From Beroe forskalii (taxonomy: Eukaryota > Ctenophora > Nuda > Beroida > Beroidae), in the NCBI GenBank assembly GCA_011033025.1, contig WFMF01000104.1:186001-250000 (forward strand): a stretch of 64,000 nt of DNA. The letters run 5' to 3'. Under the pieces are notes generated by a model, which worked only from the letters and a program-made list of their open reading frames with translations, was not told where the DNA came from and made no database searches. Shown piece after piece: positions 33,401 to 43,879 of the stretch (positions within the stretch are counted from its first letter, which is position 1; each line of letters opens with the position of its first letter). The position numbers and the translations under genes were made by a program.

Positions 33401-33700
33401 AAACGCGAAACTCCAAATTAGGTCAATTAAATGAGTTATAGGTAAATTGTAGGTGAGTTATGGTTGAATTGATAAGAGATAGTGCTTGAGAGGTTAAATT
33501 TCAAAATTGATCTGAGATAGTGAGTTGATGGTAAATTTTCAAAATTGATCTAAGATAGTGCTTTTACTGTAGGTAAATTTTCGAAATTGTGTGACCTTAT
33601 TTTGGTCATAACCTGAATTATGCAATCTGAGACAGTAGATTTGAAACTTTGAAAAAATTTCTAGTCTGGGACAGTGATTTTATAGGTAAATTTTGATGAT
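33400..33700 (+). repeat. Degenerate ~60-bp tandem repeat
   Basis: AATTGATC(T)GAGATAGTG and GGTAAATTTTC recur about every 60 bp. Decayed. Confidence 0.5.
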
Positions 33701-33888
33701 AAGTAAAAGGAGAGCAGGGTTGAAGAGGAAGGCAAAAGGAGGGCATGAGAGGGTGCCCTCCCAAAAGGAAGGAAGTTTGGCTGCTATGATCTGGCAGTAT
33801 GGTAATTGGCTGGTCAATTATTCATTGATTATGAAACCAATTCACTAAGTAAGTAGTTGATAAGATATAACTGTTTTTCAAAATCTAT

Positions 33889-34376
33889 TACATAAAGTAA
33901 AGTCACACGTGAATAATGTTTGTGCCGCCATATGTAACAATTAAATTTGAGCTTGCCAAGAAAATATCAAGAGAAACGAAGGCTTAGCTGGGCTTAGTCG
34001 CGCCGTTGCTATGGATACAGGTTTTGTGCACGTGCAGATTATGCGAGTACTTTCTGAAAGGTTGTTGATAATATATAAACGGAAATAAATGTCAATGTAG
34101 AGCAATTCAAGATTGGCCAAAAGCAAAATCAAATTGAATCGGATTTAGGCATTGCGAATTTGGAAAACTGCTCTTGCCGCAAATCAATGCTTAATTCAAC
34201 GTTCAGTATGAGTACGATACTCGGTTTTAATTTTCAGATTTGACTTCATGATACAATCGAAAACCTGCCCGGTCCAGCATTACTAAAAGTAACCGACGAA
34301 TTTGCTCCTTCATAAATTTTTTGATGAGCTTAGTATTTGGTTCTGTATTATCTAGCGAGCCCAATGGGCCTGCTAG
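33889..34376 (+). mobile_element. Helitron, long-form derivative, 488 bp
   Basis: Starts with the AAAGTAAAGTCACACG variant 5' end seen at 5044 and ends CCCAATGGGCCTGCTAG before T. The interior has a deletion relative to the 800-bp form. Confidence 0.75.
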
Positions 34377-34411
34377 TATAACATATTTGAAATTGCTGTT
34401 ACTGTACTATA

Positions 34412-34658
34412 TCTCTAATATAATTTCGCAAGAAATGTATTTCGTACATATTATATTAACATCTTTTGTCCTTCAGTTGACACATTTTGGAGCACCCACG
34501 TGAAGAATGGATATAGGTGCGCATGTTGCTATGGTTAAATATTGCGCGCGCGTTCATTTCTGTTCAATGCTATCAAGTTGATTTGAAAATTTGCGAATGA
34601 GGTGCTGCGCAGCAGCGCCGAGTGAGCTGTGTATTAGCAGGCCCAACGGGCCTGCTAG
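34412..34658 (+). mobile_element. Helitron, short form, 247 bp
   Basis: Starts TCTCTAATATAATTTCGC after A and ends with the perfect GCAGGCCCAACGGGCCTGC hairpin and CTAG. Confidence 0.88.
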
Positions 34659-35142
34659 TCTCTAATATAATTTCTCAACCTCTGTAAATTTAGAGAGCAA
34701 GTTAAAACGTTTAAATGATACGATAAACTTTAAATCAGGAGCTTTCGAAAATCATGTGATTATCGTCTGTAAATTTGTTTTTTTTTGTCCTTTTTATTAT
34801 TATTATTACTATTATTATTTTGTACGTCCATAACGTTTTTTATTATTATTATTATTATTATTATTTTGTACGTCTGTCAAAACACCTTTTTGGGTGCCCA
34901 GTAGACACCTTTTTGGGTGCCCAGGTGAAGTATGGATATAGGCACACGCGTTGCTATGGTTACATATTGCGCGCATTCATTCCTGTTTAATGCTGTTTTG
35001 AATATGTTGATCCGTAACTTTTGATCTGATCGGAATTGTTTGATGCAGTAAAAAGTATTGAGTTGATTTGAATTTTGTGAACGAGGTGCTGCGTAGTAGC
35101 GCTGAGTGAGCTGTGTATTAGCAGGCCCAAGGGGCCTGCTAG
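34659..35142 (+). mobile_element. Helitron carrying a PLE insertion, 484 bp
   Basis: Abuts the previous copy (TCTCTAATATAATTTCTC), ends GGGGCCTGCTAG. Holds the 74-bp PLE fragment and long TTA runs (34796-34865). The next copy, without insertion, shows the ancestral order. Confidence 0.88.
34692..34765 (-). mobile_element. 74-bp PLE tail fragment with 11-bp target duplication
   Basis: Nearly identical, inverted, to 28923-28996 (PLE tail with hammerhead-like core 1). Flanked on both sides by TCTGTAAATTT (34681-34691 and 34766-34776). The sister Helitron at 35143 has this motif once. A clean, 5'-truncated retro-insertion. Confidence 0.88.
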
Positions 35143-35482
35143 TCTCTTATATAATTTCGCAACCTCTGTAAATTTGTTTTTTTCGTCCTTTTTATTTGTG
35201 GACTGTCACGTTTTTAGTCCTTTTGAGTTTTGTGGACACATTTTAGGGCACGCGCGTGCAGTATGGATATAGGCACACGTTGCAATGGTTGCATAGGTAT
35301 TGCGGGCGCGTTCATTTCTGTTTAATAATGTTTTGAATACATTGCTTCGTAACTTTTGAATGGATTGGAATTTTTTGATGCGGTAAAAGTATTCAGTTGA
35401 TCTGAATTGCATAGGTTGAAATTTGCCAACGAGGTGATGCATAGCAGCACTGAGTGAGCTGTGTATTTGTAGGCCCTGCTAG
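35143..35482 (+). mobile_element. Helitron, short form, 340 bp
   Basis: Starts TCTCTTATATAATTTCGC right after the previous CTAG. The 3' hairpin has lost its loop and one arm end (GTAGGCCCTGCTAG). Last member of the array. Confidence 0.85.
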
Positions 35483-35580
35483 TACTTATATAATTTAATA
35501 AAATATAATATTATTATTATTTTACAAAATATAAATCAACTTGTCTTTTGTTTGTAGTAGGTAGACATTCAAAAGGTTAC

Positions 35581-35719
35581 CTAAAAAGTTATTGATGTCA
35601 ACACGATCAGAATTATTTACATCATCAGGTAGTATTTCAAGAGCAACAGGTCCTAGAACTTCAGAAAACTCTCCCAAAACAACAAAAAAATTGTTTGAAA
35701 TGCTTCCTCTTGTTGAATT
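35581..35719 (-). CDS. SMCR8: SMCR8 exon A (longin start)
   Basis: Acceptor ATCATATTTTCAG, donor GTAACC. Reads NSTRGSISNNFFVVLGEFSE, VLGPVALEILPDDVNNSD, RVDINNF. Matches human SMCR8 DFILISEFSEQVGPQPLLTIPNDT. Phase 0 in, phase 1 out; an upstream exon must hold the start codon. The intron downstream (35580-31834) is packed with Helitrons. Confidence 0.85.
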
Positions 35720-37840
35720 CTGAAAATATGATGGTAATTAGGTACACTTCAGACTGATAGAGAATCATTTGTAGATAATAAACTCAGGCAAACATGCATA
35801 GACTTCACCAGGCACCAGCACTGGCAAATGGTTAGCAAGTGATGGTAGACTTATATGTCAATACCATCAAGGGGTAAACTGTACCTTGTTTGAGAAAGGT
35901 TTGAGTCAAGATCAAAGACTAAAGTTTACCCTCATTTTGCATCATATTATTGTTGGAAAATCCTCATGCCAAGAGATTGGGACAAATTACAATACCCAAA
36001 AAGAACATAATGCAGACAGGATACCACAAAGTGTAAGCCAGGATGCCTTCAGGCCAACAGGAGGGATAGATAAATTGACCTCAACTTTTTGTGTCAACTT
36101 TTCATAAACATTAAACATTCTATCTAAGTATCAAAAGTATAGCAAAATTGTGTCTATAATCAATCCATCCATCAATTGAGTCACCCTTACAGCCTTGAAG
36201 TGGCTAATATATTCACCAAGGAACCATGTCGGCCAATGTTTCCAGAAGGGTATGGTCGGGCATATATGTCCTCCAATACTGTGTGTTGGGGGCACTACGG
36301 GGGCTTTAGTAAGCCTTCTGTCAACTATCTATCTATCTATCTTCACCAGTTTGTGGTGAACTCTTTCACCATTCACCTAAGTCCACCAGTTTGTCAGCAT
36401 AAACCAAAAGGTTAGCAAGTTTTTCAAAGATGTTAACCATCATAACAGTAACATACTTAGTTAATTTTGTACAGTTATTATGGGGACTGTGTAATATTGC
36501 TATTTATGTTTGGAATATTGCTATTTATTTTGTTTCATTAAATTATGTTGTTTCATTGATAATGATGTCTAACTGTAGTTCTTTACAGCTGTACAGTATG
36601 AAAATGTTTCTTGTCATTTTCAATAATGTTAATAATAATTTCCCTAGTTTTTTCTTAATTTTGAAACAAATATTCTCAATTTTGATAGAGTAATTTTATC
36701 TTTTTATGTTTGTACAGGTGTAGGGGTGAAATTTTCCAGAATTTCAAAATTTATCAAAAAAATTGAAAATATTGGTCAAAATAAAAAGGAAACAAATTGA
36801 ATTTGAATTTGACAGCAAAATTGATGGAGATAAAACTTACACATATTGTGTGCAGAGGCCCCGATAAAGACATGTGGATTTCCTCAGCATACTTCAACTT
36901 TCTATATTAAATCCCGTCAAAAGCACACAATTTTGTGTGTCTTTATCGAGGCCTTTTTCAATTGAGTAGTTTGCAGACATATGGGTTCAAAAACTCAAAA
37001 AATCTGCAAGAATTGAATTTTTGAAATGGAGCCTAATGGATCAAATTTTTTGTTAAGCTAGGGTAGGGATGCAACTCAATGAACCAAATATCCACATAGG
37101 CTTTGAAAATAAATGAAAAATAGTGCACACAGTAGGTAAATATAAGAATAAAAATGGTTTTCTAATCCAAAATTCAGATTCGGAGATTAGATGAACAACA
37201 AACTAGAATCCAAGGTTATTGAAATCAAAATTGGCCTATCTGTTATATCTGTTAATAAAACCTACTTCTAACTTTAGTAAATATGAATTCCTCCTTAATC
37301 AAAATGTGCAATAGAAGAATTCCATTCAACTATTGATACCTATAGGATATAGATAAAAAATCAGGGATCTATGTCTTGAAGAAAGCATTCTTTATTGAGT
37401 GGGAAACTATGGTATGCAAGTATTACACTGTAGTTGAGTGAAACACAAAGAGTCAAGTCAGTCCACACCGCAAAAATCTACTAGTTACATTATCTGAATA
37501 ATATAAAACCTATCATCCTCAGGATCTCCTTGGACATAGACTTCCTCAGTTAGTCAATTTAATATGTTTTGTGTTGTAAGTTTTAAGAAATTCTGAGAAA
37601 TTTTAGTATTTTGTCTTCAGTAAATTTTGTTTCTTTTACTGTAAATGAAAACAAAATTTAATGAAAACAAAATACTAAAATTTCATAGGTTATAAGTATC
37701 AAGATGGAATAGTTACCTCTGGTGTGGGGAGATCTGTATGACTAACATAGCTTTTGTCAGCAATATCAAGGTATATCATGCTAGCACCACCACTAATTCA
37801 CAATTTAAGACTTTTCTGTGACATAACCTGAATAACATAG
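35720..37840. other. AT-rich stretch with small hairpins, no gene found
   Basis: The SMCR8 first exon should be near here or beyond but could not be identified. Hairpins: 36857-36955 (GAGGCC..CGATAAAGACA with its inverse) and 37604-37682 (TTTAGTATTTTGT with ACAAAATACTAAA). Frames at 35886, 36176 and 36430 show no known family. Confidence 0.5.
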
Positions 37841-38000
37841 GATATTTTAGATGGATTGCCTTCATAAAAGTGTGGCATAGGTTGGTCTATAATCAAGCTG
37901 AGTCAGTAATTACAGTAACTGTAATTATCAAATTTAACTTTAAGAGCAAATTAAGGTTTACAAGAGTGTACAATTTAATCAAGTAAAATATAAGTGTAAC
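37841..38000 (+). mobile_element. Decayed long-form Helitron interior
   Basis: GTTGGTCTATAATCAAGCTGAG and GTGTACAATTTAATCAAGTA follow the same order as in 4575-4690. Both ends are lost. Confidence 0.6.
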
Positions 38001-38600
38001 ACAGGGGCGGCTCGTGGGGTTGGCTGGAATGGGTAGCAAGGTTCAATGGACTCAGGGGGTTTGGGGTGCTGGCCCCCCAACTGCCTGAGGCCCACACTGT
38101 AGGCAGACCAGACGATTTTCATATTCAATTGTGTTTAATAGATATTAAACACAATTGGCGTTAGAGTCACTCTGGTTAGGAGTTCCAAACAAACAAACAA
38201 GCAATGAAAATATTCTTAAATTGTCAAATTTATCCAAAAATAAGCGAATTTTTTGATGCTAAAATCTCGATTTTAAGGTTATCACATCGTCCTTTTTGAT
38301 CACTGTGCTATAAATCATATTTTGAAGTTGATGGACCTGAATAAATATTAACAATATTATGTACTCACATGCTGCTAAGTTGTTTTGTGCGAGCTTGGAT
38401 GGTCTTTATGAAGGTGTGATGATGAAGATGGAGTTGTGATGAAGATTGACGAAAATGGAAAATGAAATTGAAATGCATGATCTGAAGATTTACATGCCGA
38501 TCGACTTTAAATTAACTAATTTTGTGAAAGTTTTATCATTTTATCTTCAGAAAAGCCAATATGAAGTTGAAGGTTATAAATTTATTAAAAGCAAAGGCCT
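38001..38600. other. Intergenic, nothing recognised
   Basis: Contains a short GTGTTTAATAGATATTAAACACAATT palindrome at about 38128-38155 (shown here only by its arms AATTGTGTTTAAT). No gene. Confidence 0.4.
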
Positions 38601-38608
38601 GGTGGGCC

Positions 38609-38670
38609 TTGTCTGCGAGTCGGGGCGCGCGCGCTTCGCGCGCGCGAGGGGGTCAGGCAACGCCTGGCAA
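38609..38670 (+). mobile_element. 62-bp micro-element with 8-bp target duplication
   Basis: TTGTCTGCGAG ... GTCAGGCAACGCCTGGCAA between two copies of GGTGGGCC (38601-38608, 38671-38678). Its 3' end is a TCAGGCAACGCCTG hairpin; the middle is a long GC hairpin around CTTCG. Sister copy at 39866. An 8-bp duplication fits hAT-type transposition. Confidence 0.8.
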
Positions 38671-38737
38671 GGTGGGCCTTCTAGGTCAAAGATATCTGGC
38701 CTACAGAATGCTGCCATGCCAGCTCGTACGTTTTATT

Positions 38738-38985
38738 TTTTGCTAAACACGTATATCCCTGTTTGTGCTGCGTTGCTAAACACGTATATCCCTGTCTGCG
38801 TTGCGCGGCGCGCTTCCCCAGAACAGTGTGTCCCGTAGGGAACCACCGCGCGCTTCCTAAGCCCGCATAGGTGTGTGTACGTGCCGCGCGCTTCCCCTGG
38901 GGAAGCGCGCCGCGCGAACCACACAGGGATATACGTGTTTAGCAAGCCGCGCGCGTACACACACCTATGCGGGCTTAGGAAGCGT
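38738..38985. repeat. GC-rich hairpin family K, nested copies
   Basis: GCTAAACACGTATATCCCTG (twice at 38743 and 38774, inverted near 38925) and CCTAAGCCCGCATAGGTGTG (38855, inverted near 38957) with GCGCGCTTCCCC/GGGGAAGCGCGC hairpins between. At least two copies in opposite orientation. Same family at 58.0-58.5 kb and a trace at 48.1 kb. Frames here are repeat sequence. Confidence 0.75.
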
Positions 38986-39185
38986 TGCGCGGCGCCATAA
39001 CCTGGGGTTTTCCAGGGTAAAGTTCAATCATCTGATTTTGAATTTTTTGAAACAATTCATGAGCCGGAAGTTGAGTGTTCCTGCCTGATCACAAGGGACA
39101 AAAGATTTATAAACTTGTTGGTCATCAGCATAGCCATGTACCTTGAAGCCCATTTCTGGTGAGTCTCCCACCTAAACGGGCAAGT

Positions 39186-39401
39186 GTCCCATATAACTCC
39201 TGGCTCTTCATTATCTATGATAATGACGTCAGTCAGAAAAATATAGTTAAGCGCACCTAGCGCTTTAAGGACTCGGGTTAGGGTCAGTATTAGGGTCAGG
39301 ATTTGTTAGGTTAGGTTAGATACTGTGACGTCCTCTTCCTAAGCCAAAAGGGACAAAATATACGTTTATAAAACGTCCCCAGCCAGAGTTATATGGGAGA
39401 G
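39186..39401. mobile_element. Small inverted-repeat element M (uninterrupted copy)
   Basis: Starts GTGTCCCATATAACTCCTGG, ends CCAGAGTTATATGGGA. Interior has TCATTATCTATGATAATGAC and telomere-like TTAGGGTCAG motifs. It keeps the empty site (GTTAAGCGCACC at 39247) of the insertion seen at 48245-50678. A partial repeat of its start follows at 39403-39450. Confidence 0.75.
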
Positions 39402-39865
39402 CCTTCATTATCTATGACAATGACGTCACCAGAAAATATAGTTAAAGCCCATTTTTTAATTTTTTGTCCTTCATACAGAGATGGCTAATGGGGTTTAGGA
39501 TACAGATTGATTTAAACAAGAGCCGTTTATATGGCCTTACCCATTTCTTTAATTGTCCTGTACAGAGATCTAATGTAGATATTAAACAATATTTGCCCTA
39601 GCACATGAGCATTGGGGTATAATAGGATAATAGAGTCACTCACAACACTCCCAAGTCTGGTGCGCTGAGACCTACCCATCAAAAAGCTTTTATAAACCAT
39701 TTAAGTGCTGTTCCTCTGATTCTTATTTCTCAGAATTTCAAGCAGCTTGTAGTGGTCCACAGTATCAAATGCTGCTGAAAGATCCAGCATCATCAACACT
39801 GTAGCTGATCTGTTATCACAAGCAATTAGTAAATCATTTGTAACCTTGAGAAGAATTGTTTCAGT

Positions 39866-39921
39866 TTGTCTGACGTCGCTCACGCTTCGTGCGCGCGAGG
39901 GGGTCAGGCAACGCCTGACAA
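39866..39921 (+). mobile_element. 56-bp micro-element inside the LINE
   Basis: TTGTCTGACG ... GTCAGGCAACGCCTGACAA, flanked by GTTTCAGT on both sides (39858-39865, 39922-39929). Removing it and one flank restores the expected LINE text YSTETILLKVTNDL. Second copy of the family at 38609. Confidence 0.85.
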
Positions 39922-40579
39922 GTTTCAGTGGAGTAGTTTTTCTTGTACGCTGACTGCTATGGTATATTCATGTTATTCTTCACATTGAGTCTAGAAAGAA
40001 CAACACACTATAAGTTTACCAGGGAAAGATAGGTTAGAAATTGGGCGATAGTTTTTAAAGTCATTTGGGTCAAGTTTGGAGTCTTTGAGAGTTGGAATGA
40101 TATCTGCAATCTTCAAGCCATCAATTAACCCAGTGCAGAGTGACTGGTTGACTAATTTACACAATGTTGGAATAATAGTTTCAATGTTTTCCTTCAGCAT
40201 AAACTCGGGTAAAAAGTCAGTGGGTGCACACTTGATTCCAGTGGTTTTAATGATCTCACGGAGGTCTTCTTCAGTGCAAGGTGAGAATTCATTCAAATAA
40301 CCATTTGAAAATACAGGTTTGTATTCAATGGTGGAGGAATTGAAATTAGAGGGTAGAGAGTCTCAGATCTTAATGATTTTCTTGTTGAAATATCCATTAA
40401 GTTCTTTGCTGAGATCACCAATATCCAGAGCTTCAGGTAGTGCATTCTCTTGTTTTCTGTCTAGCTCAGGATTCACAATATCATATATTGACTTTATGAT
40501 GCCTTTATTTTTCTCTAGCAAGGAATTATAATACTGCTTATAGAGTTACCTTTCACACCTGCTGTAGTCTTTACTCTTG

Positions 40580-41065
40580 CTGCAAAGGTTCAAGGTTCTA
40601 TAGGTAGCAGGTATATGTGATCAAAGTTTTCGTTGTGGATGATATCATGGACTCAGCCACAACACATTTCACACCAGCCAACATTTCCAGTTATGCAAGT
40701 TGCATACTACATAAATCACTACGCTTGATGAAACCAATCAATCACATGAAGGTACATTCCTTTGAACTTCAGCTCAAATGACACGACGTTTTGATTTAAA
40801 TTGCCAGGCATGATGTGTCCCACGGTGAGGAACAAACGCCAGTACTCCTTCCCTTCATCAGCACATAAGGAAATGCCTATACTTTTTAACCACCTTGAGT
40901 CACCTCTTATCTCAATTCAAGTCTTAAGTTATCAAAAAAGCCGTCAATTGTCGGGCAAATACTAAATTTCCGTGTTTCAAATAGCCGCCACTACTCCATG
41001 TACATTTTCTAATCTAAGATATCGGACATATTATTTGATTGTTGATGTAAAATAAACTATTTCTT
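40580..41065. other. Unidentified insertion within the LINE
   Basis: Breaks the LINE between NVKKTV and YNSLL. CTATTTCTTTTACTGT is duplicated at 41059 and 41080. No family recognised. Confidence 0.45.
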
Positions 41066-41567
41066 TTACTGTAAAACTATTTCTTTTACTGTTTTCTTGA
41101 CATTTGCCAAGATGGTTGTCTCAGAGTGAATTTCTTCACAAAGTGTTCTATGGTAAAGACTTTTGTTCTTATTTTTCTCAGCTTTCCTCCTCAGCTTCCT
41201 TTGATTTTTGTACTCTGAGTCAAACCATGGTGCATACACTGTGAAGGTGATAGTTTTCTGTACCATTGGTACGTGATGGTCTAGGGTGTCATTGAGTTCT
41301 CTGAAGAATGAAGAGCATGATTGATGGAATAGGCTTGACAATTCAAAGTTTGATGATGAGTTGTTGATATCACTACATAGTAAGTCTTTATCAACTGTCT
41401 TAAGGTCTCGCATTGATATAACTTTTGGCTTTTTGAGATCAACATGGAATTCCTTAGTAGCACACAAAATGGGAAAATGATCACTCAATGTGGAGTCATT
41501 CTGAACATGTAATGAAGAACAATCAAGAATGTTACTGTTATCAAAAAGAAGATCTATCAATTCACCA

Positions 41568-41712
41568 TTGACCAGATACGATGATCTGATTGGTAATTGG
41601 AATTTTTTGATGTAGTAAAAAATAATCAATCTTTCGAATTGTTGTGTTTGAAACTTGCAAACAAGGTGCTGTGTAGCAGCACAAAGTGTGCAAGGCCCAA
41701 TGGGTAATTTAG
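41568..41712 (+). mobile_element. Decayed Helitron 3' half
   Basis: Carries ATCTGATTGG, GGAATTTTTTGATG, CAAGGTGCTGTGTAGCAGCAC and GCAAGGCCCAATGGG in family order; hairpin and CTAG decayed. It lies within or at the edge of the LINE. Confidence 0.7.
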
Positions 41713-41997
41713 CAATATAATTCACAAAAACTTGAATTGAATATGAATTAGATATGCACATCATGGGCATGTAGTTAGACTTGTAACACCTTTTTCCAAT
41801 ACTAAGTTTTTCTAACATTGCTTCTAGAATTTTCAATAGGTTACCAAGAATCATTTCTTCATGATAATGTGGATTATTTCAAGTCAAAACTTAAGACTAA
41901 TTTTATTAGACTAAACTCTGTTGAAGTAGATACATTATATAGCTAAACTATTGCTCCTTGAAGGAAGTTCATATTTTTTAGTCACCTTTGCATTATA

Positions 41998-42993
41998 CAG
42001 GGTGTTTCATAAATAGTGTGACTATTTTGAAACTGTACTGAAAATTCAATGTAAGACTTGGCACTGATTATCAGTCTTCTTGTTATGCCAATATGATTGG
42101 AATTTATGCGCAAAAAGTTTCCACATGATTGCAATTATTTATTTTTTCACAAATTGACCTTTTGCTAGGGCACAGTTTCAGAAACTGAAACTTTCCAAAT
42201 TTGATGCATGCTTGGAGATTCGCTGTTTCGCATACCTTTTAGGCACTGTACTAAGTTTTGTTGGTTCAACTGAGGCTGTGTGGTGTCTAAACTATCAGAA
42301 ATATACATCTCAAGGTTTAAGGTCATACCCGTGACCAACTTCACGATGAAAAATCTTGATCTGCCGCGGCATTATCGAAGTGCCACTGTCTAGCCACAAA
42401 CAAAAGCACATCTCATTAGTTTCTAAAGGCATGTTCTACTAAAATTAAGGGTCTAAAGGACAGTTTACGAGTTCAAAGTCTAGAATTGACCATACTATGA
42501 AAGTATGAAGTATCAGTTTTGTATCTAAGGTGAATCAGTAACTATAAAAACCTTTGTGGGTCAAGTGTCGGGTCCAGCTTATTCTGTAAGCAGACTCCAT
42601 TGGTTGTGACACTTTGCAACTGACTAGGCAGATCAAAATTTTTCTTCGTAAAGTTGGTCACAGTATGACCTTAAACCTTTAGATGTGTATTTTTGATAGT
42701 TTAGACACCACACAGCCTCAGTTGGACCAACAAAACTTAGTACAGTGCCTAAAAGGTATGCAAAACAGCAAATCTCCAAGCATGCATCAAATTTGGAAAT
42801 TTTCAGTTTCTGAAACTGTGCCCTAGCAAAAGGTCAATTTGTGAAAAAATGAATAATTGCAATCATCTGGAAACTTTTTGGGCATAAATTCCAATCATAT
42901 TGGCATAACAAGAAGACTGATAATCAGTGCCAAGTCTTTCATTGAATTTTCAGTACAGTTTCAAAATAGTCACACTATTTATGAAACACCCTG
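41998..42993. mobile_element. 996-bp inverted-repeat element, TA target duplication
   Basis: Both ends read CAGGGTGTTTCATAAATAGT inward, flanked by TA. Arms of about 340 bp remain highly similar (GACTTGGCACTGATTATCAG, CCTTTTGCTAGGGCACAG). The unpaired middle (42340-42640) has no coding frame. Tc1/mariner-type MITE by TA duplication; family inferred. Confidence 0.88.
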
Positions 42994-43104
42994 TATACTG
43001 AATTGAACTGTTTTTGATAACAGCTCTTAATTTATTGCTTGCAATTGAACTGATATTTTATGTTTTCTAGAAGTTTTATTTTCAGTAATTAATTTTGACA
43101 CTGC

Positions 43105-43565
43105 TGAGTATAATCTAAATCTTTTCTGTATAACCACAGACGTCACAATAGCAATGTCCTGTACGGAGCCCCTCAGCTTCGATTCCTTGTTTAACATGCC
43201 GTACAGCAAGGATCTTCACTGAGTTCACCATGGTTAGGCACTTAGACACCCATTAGTACTGTGACATAAGTTGCATTTGTACCCTCTGTATTTTGGAAAT
43301 ATTTCCTTGTGGTTGACAATTGATGCTCACACAGTACTATTTCATTTCCAATTTGATGTTATATATGCTAGTCTTTATGTGAGAGACAAGGCGGAAGAAC
43401 TGACCATCAAGCACAGCTCACCGGACTACAGAATCAATCTAAATCTTTTCTGTATAACCAGGGGGGGGGGGGGTCCACCGGCCAACGGCCAATTGGCCGA
43501 AATTGAAAATTTTTTAGACGGTTGGCCGGGCCGTTTTTATTTTTGATATTTACGCTCTTTTAGGG
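43105..43565. other. Local duplication and G-run hairpin
   Basis: AATCTAAATCTTTTCTGTAT occurs at about 43108 and 43436. The block AATAGCAATGTCCTGTACGG at 43147 returns at 45940. At 43460-43535 GGCCAACGGCCAATTGGCCG and GGTTGGCCGGGCC form a hairpin next to a run of 13 G. A frame with acceptor (VTIAMSCTEPLSFDSLFNMP, about 43140-43222) is open but unplaced. Confidence 0.45.
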
Positions 43566-43870
43566 GGTCCAATCAGAAAACTCCCAGAGAGAAAGTTGTT
43601 TGTAATAGTTCTAAGAACACATCTGAGTACATTTGAAGACACTAATATCGAAAAAATGTGATATTAAAGATAATTTAGCTCATTTTTTCACAGTCTAGTA
43701 CTTTTAGCAACTCATGGACCAGGATCATCCTACTGTTAACATCTAAATAGGTTCACCAAGAGATATTGAATATGTTCCAGTGGCCGGGAAAGTACTTGAG
43801 TGCTTGAAAAAAAAACTCCTTGCATGAGGGCTCTTAATTCTGATGAAAGGGATTGCCAATAAATAAGACT
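43566..43870. other. Intergenic, nothing recognised
   Basis: No frame or repeat of note. Confidence 0.4.
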
Positions 43871-43879
43871 CTGCGGCAC

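Larger units (their letters stand above)
20884..35719 (-). other. SMCR8: SMCR8-like gene (whole locus, 14-15 exons)
   Basis: SMCR8 is a longin/DENN protein that joins C9orf72 and WDR41 in a cytoplasmic complex acting on small GTPases, autophagy and lysosome signalling. The first three exons match the N-terminal longin region of animal SMCR8: FVVLGEFSEVLGP (human FILISEFSEQVGP), VMAVDYTG (IMSVDYQ), FVHFFNLHDIKARG-YCRIF (YVHHLTLYDLEARG-FVRPF) and LLAFISLTSDYIFQNM (CMAYISADQHKIMQQF). Eleven more exons follow with GT-AG borders and agreeing phase at every junction, giving about 619 residues without the first exon(s). Human SMCR8 is 937. The middle contains LSDVTSYSSRAASS, like the human SDTTSYVSSVAS. 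The last four exons are not clearly recognisable as the DENN region. That C-D and later exons belong to the same gene is inferred from phase. The initiating exon lies upstream of 35719 and was not found. All exons are open, so the gene looks live despite introns filled with transposons. Confidence 0.75.
39690..41565 (-). mobile_element. CR1-like LINE relic (endonuclease end to RT start)
   Basis: Minus-strand pieces in order: LVNGELIDLLFDNSNI and STLSDHFPIL (end of APE endonuclease), APWFDSEYKNQRKLRRKAEK, YNSLLEKNKGIIKSIYDIVN, CAPTDFLPEFMLKENIETII, DFKNYRPISNLS and LLDLSAAFDTVDH (reverse transcriptase fingers and palm). The catalytic YxDD block and the rest are missing. Several frame breaks. 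Interrupted by about 480 bp at 40580-41065 and by a micro-element at 39866-39921. Confidence 0.82.
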
